64,000 nucleotides of DNA from Palleronia sp. THAF1 (GCF_009363795.1 NZ_CP045420.1:663001-727000); one strand, 5' to 3'. Shown: positions 46,340 through 54,163, numbered from the stretch's first letter. Notes: a model not told the origin generated them from the letters alone. Made by a program: numbers and translations.

Positions 46340-47298
46340 AAGCGCTTGTCTATACCGGCGTGGAAACGCTTGAGCTGCGTGAGGTTCCCGACCCCGTGGC
46401 GGGGCCGGACTTGGCCGTGGTGCGGATCGAAAGTTCTGGCATCTGCGGGTCTGATATGCACGCTTACCTGGGCCACGATGATCGTCGCCCCGCGCCGCTG
46501 GTTCTTGGACACGAGGCGTCCGGCACCACCGAAGACGGGCGGCGCGTTACGATCAACCCGCTGGTCACCTGCGGCAGCTGCCCGGCTTGCCAATCGGGCC
46601 GCGACAACCTGTGCGCCACCCGGCAGATCATCTCCATGCCACCCCGAGAGGGCGCGTTCGCCAAAGCCGTCGCAATCCCGCAGCGCAACCTTTTCGAAAT
46701 CCCCGACGCCATGTCGTTCGATCAGGCGGCACTGGCAGAGCCTATCGCCTGCGGCTGGCACGCCGTCCGGCTGGCGATCGCGGCGGGCGGTTGCGGTCCA
46801 GCGCTGGTCATCGGTGGTGGCCCTATCGGCGTCGGCGCGGCGCTGTCGCTGATCGCGCAGGGCATCACCGATGTGACGGTGATAGAGCCGAACGCCACCC
46901 GCCGCGCCTATCTTGTGGATCGGTGCGATCTGAACAGCGTCGCCCCCGACACCACTCTGTCCGCGACCTTCGGCATCGTCGTCGAAGGCGTCGGATACGC
47001 CGCCACGCGCGCGCAGGCCTCTGCCCTGTGTGCGCCCGGCGGTGTTATCGCGCATATCGGGCTGGGGCAGGCGGAAGGCGGGCTCAATATCCGGCGGATG
47101 ACGCTGCAGGAAATCCGCTTCATCGGCACCTACACCTACACCGCCACCGACTTCCGCGACACTGTCGAGGCGATGTCGACCGGCCGGCTTGGCGCGCTTG
47201 ACTGGATCGAAGCGCGCCCCCTGTCCGAAGGCGCACGCGCCTTTGCAGACATTCGCGCGGGCCATGTGCCCGCTCCGAAGATCATCCTTAAACCCTGA
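46336..47298 (+). CDS. Zinc-type medium-chain alcohol dehydrogenase of the sulfonate operon (HpsO/HpsP role)
   Basis: The protein has 320 aa from the ATG at 46336 (ATGA overlap with the SDR). It has the catalytic zinc region SSGICGSDMHAYLGH with LVLGHEASG, structural zinc cysteines (CGSCPACQSGRDNLC) and the Rossmann fold ALVIGGGPIGVGAALSLIA. It is the likely partner of the SDR in DHPS enantiomer conversion. Exact assignment to HpsO or HpsP is not possible from sequence alone. Confidence 0.75.
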   Translation: MKALVYTGVETLELREVPDPVAGPDLAVVRIESSGICGSDMHAYLGHDDRRPAPLVLGHEASGTTEDGRRVTINPLVTCGSCPACQSGRDNLCATRQIISMPPREGAFAKAVAIPQRNLFEIPDAMSFDQAALAEPIACGWHAVRLAIAAGGCGPALVIGGGPIGVGAALSLIAQGITDVTVIEPNATRRAYLVDRCDLNSVAPDTTLSATFGIVVEGVGYAATRAQASALCAPGGVIAHIGLGQAEGGLNIRRMTLQEIRFIGTYTYTATDFRDTVEAMSTGRLGALDWIEARPLSEGARAFADIRAGHVPAPKIILKP

Positions 47299-47316
47299 GA
47301 CGATAGGAGACCCCAA

Positions 47317-47607
47317 ATGGCTGAAATCCCGCAACTTCTTGTTCACGATCACGACGACAACGTCGGCGTCGTGGTGGTAGAGGGCCTGACCGCCGGCACC
47401 GACATGCTGTGCTGCGTTACTCACGACAATTCCACCTTCCGCCTGACCTCGAAGCACGATGTTCCCATCGGTCACAAGGTCGCGTTGAAGGATCTCAAGT
47501 CCGGCGACACCGCCACCAAGTACGGCGAGGATATCGGCAAGATCATCGCCGACATCGGCGAAGGCGAGCACGTCCACACCCACAATTGCAAAACCAAGCG
47601 CTGGTAA
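47317..47607 (+). CDS. suyA: (R)-sulfolactate sulfo-lyase, alpha subunit
   Basis: This 96-aa protein has the SAF/UxaA N-terminal domain: LVHDHDDNVGVVVVEGL, VPIGHKVALKDLKSGDTATK YGE and GEHVHTHNCK. Altronate dehydratase (UxaA) contains this domain fused to the SuyB-like part; here they are separate genes, as in SuyAB. With SuyB it splits sulfolactate into pyruvate and sulfite. It is 18 bp after the ADH and 12 bp before suyB. Confidence 0.85.
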   Translation: MAEIPQLLVHDHDDNVGVVVVEGLTAGTDMLCCVTHDNSTFRLTSKHDVPIGHKVALKDLKSGDTATKYGEDIGKIIADIGEGEHVHTHNCKTKRW

Positions 47608-47619
47608 GGAGTCCTTCCA

Positions 47620-48801
47620 ATGGCATCGAAATACTCGAATACGACCGTCATGGCCTACCGCCGCGAGAACGGCCGCGTCGGCGTCCGCAATCACGTCATC
47701 ATCCTGCCCGTGGACGATATCTCGAACGCGGCGTGCGAGGCCGTGGCGAACAACGTCAAGGGAACCATGGCGATCCCCCACGCCTACGGTCGCCTGCAAT
47801 TCGGCGAAGACCTGGACGTTCACTTCCGCACCATCATCGGCACAGGCGCCAACGCCAACGTCCACTCGGTCGTCGTGATTGGGATCGAGCCGGGCTGGAC
47901 CAAGCGCATCGCCGACGGTATCCGCGAGACCGGCAAGGAAGTGGCCGAGTTCAGCATCGAGCAGAAGGGCGACTTCGAAACCATTCGCGCCGCCAGCTGG
48001 GCCGCCAAGGACTTCGTTCACAAGGCGACCGAGGTGCAGCGCGAAGAATGCTCGATCTCCGAGCTGTGGGTGTCCACCAAATGCGGCGAGAGCGACACGA
48101 CCACCGGTCTGGGCAGCTGCCCCACCGTCGGCAACATGTACGACAAGTTGCTGCCCGAAGGCATCACGGGCTTCTTCGGCGAAACCTCTGAGATCACGGG
48201 CGCAGAGCACATCTGCCAGAAGCGCGCGATCAACGAAGAGGTCGGCGAGCGGTGGTACAAGATGTGGAAGGCCTATCAGGACGACGTGATCTTCGCCCAC
48301 CAGACCGATGACCTGTCCGACAGCCAGCCCACCAAGGGCAACATCGAAGGTGGCCTGACCACCATCGAGGAAAAGGCGCTTGGCAACCTGGAAAAGATCG
48401 GACGCACGTCGCAGTTCATCGACATTCTGGAGCCTGCCGAAGCCCCGAAATCCGGCAACGGCCTGTACTTCATGGACTCGTCTTCGGCGGCAGCGGAATG
48501 CGTCACGCTGATGGCGGCTGGCGGGGCAGTGATCCACACTTTCCCGACGGGTCAGGGCAACGTGGTGGGCAATCCCATCGTGCCGGTCATCAAGATCACC
48601 GCGAACCCGCGCACCGTGCGCACCATGTCCGAGCATGTGGACGTGGACGTGTCCGGCATCCTGCGGCGCGAGATGACCATCGACGAAGCTGGCGACGCGC
48701 TGATCGACATGATCCGCCGCACCGCCAACGGGCGTAACACCGCGGCAGAGGCACTGGGCCACCGGGAATTCTCGATGACCAAGCTGTACCGCAGCGCCTG
48801 A
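47620..48801 (+). CDS. suyB: (R)-sulfolactate sulfo-lyase, beta subunit
   Basis: The 393-aa UxaA-family C-terminal type protein shows [20 protein letters not shown] at the N-terminus, [34 protein letters not shown] (iron/metal cysteines and substrate site) and the C-terminal [20 protein letters not shown]. Length and subunit split match SuyB. It releases sulfite, which links this operon to SoeABC and the exporter. A strong hairpin follows. Confidence 0.86.
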   Translation: MASKYSNTTVMAYRRENGRVGVRNHVIILPVDDISNAACEAVANNVKGTMAIPHAYGRLQFGEDLDVHFRTIIGTGANANVHSVVVIGIEPGWTKRIADGIRETGKEVAEFSIEQKGDFETIRAASWAAKDFVHKATEVQREECSISELWVSTKCGESDTTTGLGSCPTVGNMYDKLLPEGITGFFGETSEITGAEHICQKRAINEEVGERWYKMWKAYQDDVIFAHQTDDLSDSQPTKGNIEGGLTTIEEKALGNLEKIGRTSQFIDILEPAEAPKSGNGLYFMDSSSAAAECVTLMAAGGAVIHTFPTGQGNVVGNPIVPVIKITANPRTVRTMSEHVDVDVSGILRREMTIDEAGDALIDMIRRTANGRNTAAEALGHREFSMTKLYRSA

Positions 48802-48809
48802 TACCAACG

Positions 48810-48834
48810 GGCCGCCCCTATCTCGGGGGCGGCC
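48810..48834 (+). terminator. Hairpin between suyB and the ComC-like gene
   Basis: Nine-base perfect arms GGCCGCCCC and GGGGCGGCC enclose TATCTCG. Only TTCC follows, so it may be a partial terminator or an RNA-stability element inside the operon. Confidence 0.6.
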
Positions 48835-48851
48835 TTCCAACGGAGCGCAGC

Positions 48852-49859
48852 ATGCCCCCCGCCACAGCAACCCTGACCCTCAGCGCCGCGACAGACCTGA
48901 TCCTGCGCGCACTGACCGCCAATGGCGTGCGACAACAGACTGCCGCTTCGGTGGCCAAGGCGCTGGTCGCCGCAGAGGCGGAAGGCCAGCAGGGTCACGG
49001 ATTTTCCCGACTGGCCGATTACGTGGCGCAGGCCCGCAGCGGCAAGGTCGTAGCAGACGCCGAACCGCAGCTGATAGTTGCGGAGGGCACAGCGTTGATG
49101 GTCGACGCGAAGTACGGCTTTGCCTACCCGGCGCTTGATCTGGCCATCGACGTCCTGTGCGATGCCGCCCACCGCATGGGCACCGCCAGCGTCGGTATAA
49201 CCCGATCCCATCACTGTGGCGCGCTGTCGGTACAGGTCGAACGGATCGCCCGGCAGGGTCTGATCGCGATCATGGTCGCAAACGCGCCTGCCGCGATCGC
49301 ACCGTGGGGCGGCAACCGACCGGTATATGGCACAAACCCCATCGCCTTCGCCGCGCCGCGTACCGGCACCGCCCCGCTGGTCATCGACCTGTCACTGTCG
49401 GTCGTCGCGCGTGGCAAGGTGATGAACGCACAGAAGACTGGCCAGCCGATCCCGGAAGGCTGGGCATTCGATTCCGACGGCGCACCGACCACGGACGCCC
49501 AAGCTGCACTGGATGGCACCATGGCGCCCATCGGCGGCGCGAAAGGCACCGCGCTGGCGTTGATGGTGGAAATCCTTGCGGCCAGCCTGACCGGCGCGAA
49601 CGCAAGTCGGGACGCGGGCAGCTTCTTCACCGCCGAGGGCGACGCTCCAGGTACGGGCCAGTTTCTGATAGCCCTACGCCCCGGCGCCGGCTTCGCCGAC
49701 CGGCTGGAACCCCTTCTGACCGCTATCGCGGACACCGAAGGTGCGCGTCTGCCGGGCGCGCGCCGTGCGCAGGCCATCGCAGCGGCAACGGCTCACGGCA
49801 TCGCGGTTCCCGAACTCTATCTACGTCAGGCGCAGGAAATGGCAGGCGATCATGGCTGA
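48852..49859 (+). CDS. comC: Malate/lactate dehydrogenase-family enzyme, probable sulfolactate dehydrogenase ComC
   Basis: This 335-aa Ldh_2-family NAD(P)-dependent 2-hydroxyacid dehydrogenase shows GQQGHGFSRLADYVAQARSG, SHHCGALSVQVERIA, WGGNRPVYGTNPIAFAAPRT and SKV-like DLSLSVVARGKVM. In sulfolactate users, ComC and SlcC epimerise sulfolactate through sulfopyruvate so that SuyAB receives the R form. No SlcC is seen in the window. The gene overlaps the exporter by 8 nt. Confidence 0.75.
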   Translation: MPPATATLTLSAATDLILRALTANGVRQQTAASVAKALVAAEAEGQQGHGFSRLADYVAQARSGKVVADAEPQLIVAEGTALMVDAKYGFAYPALDLAIDVLCDAAHRMGTASVGITRSHHCGALSVQVERIARQGLIAIMVANAPAAIAPWGGNRPVYGTNPIAFAAPRTGTAPLVIDLSLSVVARGKVMNAQKTGQPIPEGWAFDSDGAPTTDAQAALDGTMAPIGGAKGTALALMVEILAASLTGANASRDAGSFFTAEGDAPGTGQFLIALRPGAGFADRLEPLLTAIADTEGARLPGARRAQAIAAATAHGIAVPELYLRQAQEMAGDHG

Positions 49860-50880
49860 AACCACCGCTTCCCCCGAACGCGGAAAGCTGCTGTCTCGCT
49901 TCAAGCCATTGGTGCCGGGGCTGTTGATCATCATCGTGATCGCCTTCGCCAGCCAGTTCGTTGCCGAACACTATGGCGCGCCCTCAATGCTTCTGGCCTT
50001 GCTGTTCGGCATTGCGCTGAACTTCCTGTCCGCCGATGAGACCGCCCGGCCCGGCATCGAATTCGGGGCGAAGACGCTGTTGCGGATCGGAGTTGCCCTT
50101 CTGGGTGTGCGGATCAGCGCGGATGTCATAGGCTCGCTGGGATGGAGCGTCGTGGCACTGGTCGTCTGCGCGGTGCTGGCCACCATCGGTTTTGGTTTCG
50201 CGGTGTCGCGCATTTTCGGCTTTCGGTATCGCTTTGCCTTTCTGTCGGCGGGGGCAGTGGCGATCTGCGGCGCATCGGCGGCCATGGCCATCGCCGCGAT
50301 CCTGCCAAAAGACGACCGCTCAGACGAGCGGCTGATCTTCACTGTCGTCGGCGTCACCGTGCTGTCGACACTGGCGATGGTCCTTTATCCGGTGATTATT
50401 GGCGTCGCGGGCTGGGACGATCGCCAGTCGGGCCTTTTCATCGGCGCCACCATCCACGACGTGGCACAGGTCGTGGGTGCGGGTTACTCGATCTCGGACG
50501 AAGCAGGCGTGACCGCGACGTTGGTAAAACTGCTGCGCGTGCTGATGCTGGCCCCGATGGTCGTCGTAGCCGGGCTGGCGATCCGCATGCGCATGACCGA
50601 AGCGGACGACACCGGCAAGCGCCCGCCACTGGTGCCGGTCTTCGTGGCCGGCTTTCTGGGGCTGGCCGTGCTGAATGTGCTGGGTCTGCTGCCGGCCTTC
50701 ATCACCGCGCCAGCTTCAGCCGCATCGGGCTGGGCCCTGCTTGCCGCCATCGCCGCCGTTGGTCTGCGGACCGTACCGCAACGAATCCTGAACGTGGGCC
50801 TGCCTGCCGTCGGGCTTCTGGTGGCGGAAACGCTCTTCCTGGCGCTATTCGCGGGCGTTGGGCTAAGTCTGTTGAACTGA
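49852..50880 (+). CDS. YeiH/UPF0324-family membrane protein, probable sulfite/sulfate exporter
   Basis: The protein has 342 aa from the ATG at 49852 (8-nt overlap with comC) and about ten hydrophobic segments. Family motifs are PSMLLALLFGIALNFL, ARPGIEFGAKTLLRIGVALL, GGSAAMAI-type ICGASAAMAIAAILP and GATIHDVAQVVGAGYSIS. This family is annotated as putative sulfate exporters. As the last gene of a sulfite-generating operon, it probably exports sulfite or sulfate (inference from context). Confidence 0.75.
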   Translation: MAETTASPERGKLLSRFKPLVPGLLIIIVIAFASQFVAEHYGAPSMLLALLFGIALNFLSADETARPGIEFGAKTLLRIGVALLGVRISADVIGSLGWSVVALVVCAVLATIGFGFAVSRIFGFRYRFAFLSAGAVAICGASAAMAIAAILPKDDRSDERLIFTVVGVTVLSTLAMVLYPVIIGVAGWDDRQSGLFIGATIHDVAQVVGAGYSISDEAGVTATLVKLLRVLMLAPMVVVAGLAIRMRMTEADDTGKRPPLVPVFVAGFLGLAVLNVLGLLPAFITAPASAASGWALLAAIAAVGLRTVPQRILNVGLPAVGLLVAETLFLALFAGVGLSLLN

Positions 50881-51200
50881 CCGTCTTGAGTGCTTGGGTT
50901 GAGGGAGATCGCATCGCTAGGCCAAGCGCCGAAAGCAATTTCGGGACAAGGCAACGCTATTTCTCGGAAGCGCATGTAGACGGCCATTTTGCACGAAGCG
51001 CGCCCGGGATTCGCATCTGGAGTCCAGCGGCATAACAGGACGGCATGTCCAAGCCCGCGCCCACCCGCTACCGCACCCTGAACTGGTCCAGTTTCAACGT
51101 CGCGCTGCGTAGGCGTGGGGCTCTGACGGTCTGGTTCGACCCGTCGACGCCATGGCATGCGGCGCCCTCGGGCAAGCGTGGCGCGCAGCCGGTCTACAGC

Positions 51201-51244
51201 GGTAAGGAGGATCAGCAAACGGTCCAGCGGACCGTTTGCCCGGC
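51201..51244. repeat. Family-2 hairpin element in IS copy 2 (first insertion)
   Basis: Arms GCAAACGGTCC (51213-51223) and GGACCGTTTGC (51227-51237) enclose AGC. The extra segment of about 42 bases lies between VYSG and NAIQ and keeps the transposase frame, like the xdh copies of family 1. Confidence 0.75.
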
Positions 51245-51273
51245 GAACGCGATCCAAGCCTGCCCGACGGTGA

Positions 51274-51335
51274 AGGGTGAAGGGCGCCCCGGAAACGATC
51301 CGGGGGATCGTTTCAGCCCTGAAGGGGCGGATCCC
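51274..51335. repeat. Family-2 hairpin element in IS copy 2 (second insertion)
   Basis: Arms GAAACGATCC (51290-51299) and GGATCGTTTC (51303-51312) enclose GGG. Flanking GGGCGCCCC and GCCCTGAAGGGGC can form further pairing. The extra segment is about 62 bases and shifts the transposase frame between PTVK and VLFG. Confidence 0.75.
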
Positions 51336-51362
51336 CGGTCCTCTTCGGGCTGCCGCTTCGCC

Positions 51363-51402
51363 AGAGTGAGACAATGGAACGCCAATGGTCCGAGAGACAT
51401 TT
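51363..51402 (-). repeat. Family-4 structured element in IS copy 2 (first copy, reverse orientation)
   Basis: On the minus strand it reads ATGTCTCTCGGACCATTGGC then GTTCCATTGTCTCACT. The core CTCTCGGACCATTGGCGTTC matches the core of the copy at 51689-51731. The flanking stem is imperfect here (AAATG with CATTG). Confidence 0.65.
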
Positions 51403-51485
51403 GCGAACGGCTTCGTCGCGAGCCTGCTGAAGCGCGCGGGGCTGGTCCGGCCGGTGCCCGACCGCTCGACGCCGTGTCGTCGTCA

Positions 51486-51529
51486 GAATGAGATGGAACC
51501 GTGGCCCCGGTGGGGCCGCGTAAGTCCAT
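51486..51529. repeat. Family-3 hairpin element in IS copy 2
   Basis: The inner stem is GGCCCC (51501-51506) with GGGGCC (51510-51515), loop GGT. The outer stem is GATGGA (51490-51495) with TCCATC (51523-51528). The unpaired ACCGT and GCGTAAG are the complement of those in the IS copy 1 element, while the outer stem is different in sequence. Confidence 0.78.
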
Positions 51530-51688
51530 CGAACACTGGCCGTGCAACTGCCCGACCGCGGCAGCGGCGAGCCGCTGCACCCGCTCGTCACCTCTCGGGA
51601 TCATGCTGCGCATGACCCTGCCGGGCAGTGGATGGCGCCCATGACGGGTGGGCCTGCCGCGACGCCGTCGCCAACCGTGGCGCTGATG

Positions 51689-51731
51689 CGTTCGGATGCT
51701 CTCTCGAACCGATGGCATTCGCATCCTCACT
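51689..51731 (+). repeat. Family-4 structured element in IS copy 2 (second copy)
   Basis: Stem GGATGC (51694-51699) with GCATCC (51721-51726) encloses TCTCTCGAACCGATGGCATT C. CGTTC precedes and TCACT follows. It lies after ANRGA in the transposase remnant. Confidence 0.7.
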
Positions 51732-51916
51732 CCCGCCGCGTCGGACCGCCAGACCGTGGAAGAAGGACAGTCCCGGTGCGGGGGCAAGGAACGAGGCCCT
51801 GCGGGCCATAAAGCCCTTTGGACGGACGCTCTGGCGGAAATGGAGTGGCGACCATCGACGCAGCCACGTTGAGACCAAGATGAATGGCATGAAGCTCCTC
51901 GGTCAGACGCTCATGT

Positions 51917-51963
51917 CCGTTCGGCATCGGCCGCGGACCGATGGCGGCTCGATGCCTTACCTT
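51917..51963 (+). repeat. Family-4 structured element in IS copy 2 (third copy)
   Basis: Stem GGCATCG (51923-51929) with CGATGCC (51950-51956) encloses GCCGCGGACCGATGGCGGCT. CGTTC precedes and TTACCT follows, as TCACT does in the second copy. It splits the transposase between the LMS and DRQ region near its C-terminus. Confidence 0.7.
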
Positions 51964-52183
51964 CGACCGCCAGACCGCCGAACTCCAAGTCCGCATCGCC
52001 ATCCTCAACCGCTTCACCGCACTTAGCATCGCCGTCACGCAGACTGTCGGCTAACGTCAGGCGGGGAAAGGGGAGATCCGTTCGTCAGGCGTTTCGTGCG
52101 ACAAGGCCTAGCGTCGGCTGGCGCAATAACATCAGCGGATAGTTCCTGGGCAGGCAGAAAGGGGGCGGCTCAATCCCAAACCA

Positions 52184-52210
52184 AAACGGCCACCCGCTTG
52201 GGATGGCCGC
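52184..52210 (-). terminator. Intrinsic terminator of sodC
   Basis: On the minus strand the arms CGGCCATCC and GGGTGGCCG (one G-T pair) enclose AAGC and are followed by TTTTGG. It lies 23 bp after the sodC stop. Confidence 0.75.
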
Positions 52211-52232
52211 AGAGTCGCTAGGGTCGAAGTGA

Positions 52233-52787
52233 TCAGGCGGGTTCGAACACGCCGCAGGCGATCCGCTCGCCTGCATCACCGGCGGACTGCGTGATGTAAT
52301 CGTCGGGGCCTGCGTGCACGATGAACGCGGCACCATCATCGTCGAAGACCATGCTTTCGATATCCAAACGCGCGTTGAAAGCCTCGACGGTCATGGCTCC
52401 GTCAGAGCCAACGGTCGCGTTCGGCAGGTCACCCGGATGCGGGCCGTTCTCGGCAAACACACCATGCTCAGCCTCGCCAGCGATATGACCGCCCGCAGAG
52501 GTGAAATCATCGGCCGAGCAGTCGCCCGTTTCGTGCAGGTGGATGCCATGCGCACCCTCTGGCACGCCATTCAGCGCCACGATTACCAGCGACGTGCCCG
52601 ACAAGGTGCGGTTGATCGTGACGGTCCCGATGGAATTGCCCTCCCGGTCCGACACTTCAGCACGCGCCGCGGTCACGAAGCCGCTGTCGCCGATTTCGGC
52701 CATGTCGCCGTTCGAATGTTGTTCTGCCATGACGGGCAGGGCGGTCAGCGCGCCGATACTGGCGGCAGTCAGGATGGATCGAAACAT
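52233..52787 (-). CDS. sodC: Periplasmic Cu/Zn superoxide dismutase
   Basis: The 184-aa protein starts with a signal peptide (MFRSILTAASIGALTALPVM, cleavage after AMA-like VMA). Copper and zinc ligands are in GIHLHETGDC, AGGHIAGEAEHG with HPGDLPN, and the C-terminal HAGPDDYITQSAGDAGERIA with the conserved Arg and the following CGV. It removes superoxide in the periplasm. It stands alone between the dead IS and tRNA-Arg. Confidence 0.92.
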   Translation of the reverse strand: MFRSILTAASIGALTALPVMAEQHSNGDMAEIGDSGFVTAARAEVSDREGNSIGTVTINRTLSGTSLVIVALNGVPEGAHGIHLHETGDCSADDFTSAGGHIAGEAEHGVFAENGPHPGDLPNATVGSDGAMTVEAFNARLDIESMVFDDDGAAFIVHAGPDDYITQSAGDAGERIACGVFEPA

Positions 52788-52901
52788 GGGGCACTCCTTG
52801 CAAAATTACTCATTGCCCCATCAACAAGGCCACCGCCCCCTTGTTCCGCCGCATGGCCCCTTGCGACCACCGGGCGCACGGCGATAGACCACGTGGCGAG
52901 C

Positions 52902-52978
52902 GGTCCCTTAGCTCAACTGGATAGAGCAGCCGACTTCTAATCGGCAGGTTGAGGGTTCGAGTCCTTCAGGGATCGCCA
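52902..52978 (+). tRNA. tRNA-Arg (anticodon TCT)
   Basis: The 77-nt cloverleaf has acceptor GGTCCCT pairing with AGGGATC and an encoded CCA end. The anticodon stem GCCGA/TCGGC frames the loop CTTCTAA, so the anticodon TCT is at 52936-52938. The T arm is AGGGTTCGAGTCCTT. It reads AGA codons. A LacI gene begins about 95 bp downstream; no partial tRNA duplication marking an integrated element was found. Confidence 0.95.
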
Positions 52979-53073
52979 GAAATTGCATGTTGCTGCAAAG
53001 ATGGGTCTTTTGCGCGCATACACCGACGTTGCAACGCATGGATTTGAAACGACGGGTACTTGGAAGGCTGCGG

Positions 53074-54096
53074 ATGACGAGATCGACCATTCACGATGTG
53101 GCGCGCGTGGCGAATGTCAGCCTCTCTACCGTCGACCGTGTTCTGAATGGGCGCAACTCCGTCCGGCAATCGACGCGAGAGAAAGTCGAAGAGGCTGTCC
53201 GGTCGCTGGGATATGTCCGCAACACGGCTGCCGCGAACCTGTCCCGCCAGCGGCGCACGCGCTTCGTCTTCCTTCTGCCCGGCGGCGCGAACAGTTTCAT
53301 GCGCAATCTGGAAGACGCAGTCGTGTCCTATGCGAAACCGCTGATTGCCGAGGGCGTCGACGTCGTGGTGCGCACGGTGCCGGCCTTCGACGGAGCGGCG
53401 TTGTCGCGCGAGTTGAACGCATTGGATACCGATGCGCTGGACGGCGTCGCCTTCGTGGCGGTGGACGCGCCAGAGGTCAGGGACGCGGTGCAGATGCTGC
53501 GGCGCAAAGACCTTCCCGTGGTAACGCTGGTATCTGATCTGCCGCCTGACCTGCGCGCGCATTTCATCGGGATCGACAATATCTGGGCGGGTCGGACGGC
53601 AGGGCGCCTTCTGGGCCGGTTCTGCGGGGCGACGCCCGGCAAGATCGCCGTCGTCGCCGGGGCGTTGATGATGCAGGACCACGCCGCGCGCTACGCAGGG
53701 TTCCGCCAGGTGCTGACAGAGGATTTCCCCCATCTGGAACCGCTCCCGCCGATCGAGGCACGCGACGATGCACAACTGGCCGAGGGCCGGTTGACCGATC
53801 TGCTGGCTTCCACCGATGGCATCGTTGGGATCTACAGTCTGGGCGCGGGCAATCGCGGTGTGGTTGCAGCGCTCAAGACGATTCGTTCCGTGCCTCCGGT
53901 CGTCGTGCATGAACTGACAGAACACTCCCGTGACTGGTTGCTGAAGGGTGAAATTGACGCGGTCATCCGTCAGGACCCGGCGCGCGAAGCGCGGTCAGCC
54001 GTGCGCACACTTCTGGCATTGTCGCTAGGCAAACATCTGAACAAAGACGAAAATCGTGTGGGGATAGAGATCTTCTTGCGCGATAATCTACCCTGA
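53074..54096 (+). CDS. LacI-family regulator of the xyloside operon
   Basis: The protein has 340 aa from the ATG at 53074 with GGAAGG about 6 bp upstream; ATGs at 53038 and 52987 are longer alternatives. The HTH is STIHDVARVANVSLSTVDRV, followed by a sugar-binding-like domain (FVFLLPGGANSFMRNLEDAV, IGIDNIWAGRTAGRLLGRF). Its gene lies directly upstream of, and on the same strand as, the ABC/xylose operon, so a xylose- or xyloside-responsive repressor is likely. Confidence 0.85.
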   Translation: MTRSTIHDVARVANVSLSTVDRVLNGRNSVRQSTREKVEEAVRSLGYVRNTAAANLSRQRRTRFVFLLPGGANSFMRNLEDAVVSYAKPLIAEGVDVVVRTVPAFDGAALSRELNALDTDALDGVAFVAVDAPEVRDAVQMLRRKDLPVVTLVSDLPPDLRAHFIGIDNIWAGRTAGRLLGRFCGATPGKIAVVAGALMMQDHAARYAGFRQVLTEDFPHLEPLPPIEARDDAQLAEGRLTDLLASTDGIVGIYSLGAGNRGVVAALKTIRSVPPVVVHELTEHSRDWLLKGEIDAVIRQDPAREARSAVRTLLALSLGKHLNKDENRVGIEIFLRDNLP

Positions 54097-54163
54097 GTCT
54101 CACTCTCCGTTCATTCGTCACGCCGAATTAACTAGCTGTTGGCAGCAGCTTCCCCCTTTCGTT

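Larger units (their letters stand above)
51045..52054 (+). pseudogene. IS5-family transposase with multiple small insertions
   Basis: The start is intact (MSKPAPTRYRTLNWSSFNVA, then GKRGAQPVYS). Later pieces are recognisable in shifting frames: NAIQACPTVK, VLFGLPLRQ, GFVASLLKRAGL, TLAVQLP, CRDAVANRGA, PPRRTARPWK, RKWSGDHRRSHVETKM and a proper end (SIAVTQTVG, TAA at 52052-52054). Between successive pieces sit extra segments of about 40-62 bases. The stretch that should encode the central DDE region (around STGIK to AYDT) is missing. It cannot make an active transposase. Confidence 0.85.
50921..52107 (+). mobile_element. Dead IS5-family insertion sequence, copy 2, with CTAG target duplication
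   Basis: CTAG occurs directly outside both ends (50917-50920 and 52108-52111), the duplication typical of IS5-group elements. The ends are weakly inverted: GCCAAGCGCCGAAAGC on the left, and the complement of GCCTTGTCGCACGAAAC on the right. The transposase gene inside is interrupted by about six small hairpin elements and lacks part of its middle. Confidence 0.7.

Noticed and set aside
46288-48870. An 860-codon open frame on the minus strand across the SDR end, ADH, suyA and suyB
   Set aside because: It is antisense to genes with strong family motifs and continuous overlaps. Long antisense frames are expected in GC-rich coding DNA with strong third-position bias. The translation shows no domain and is rich in Arg, His, Val and Gly.
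52902-54096. tRNA-Arg as the attachment site of a genomic island to its right
   Set aside because: No integrase gene or direct repeat of the tRNA 3' end was found in the following 11 kb, and the xylose operon has composition like its neighbours.
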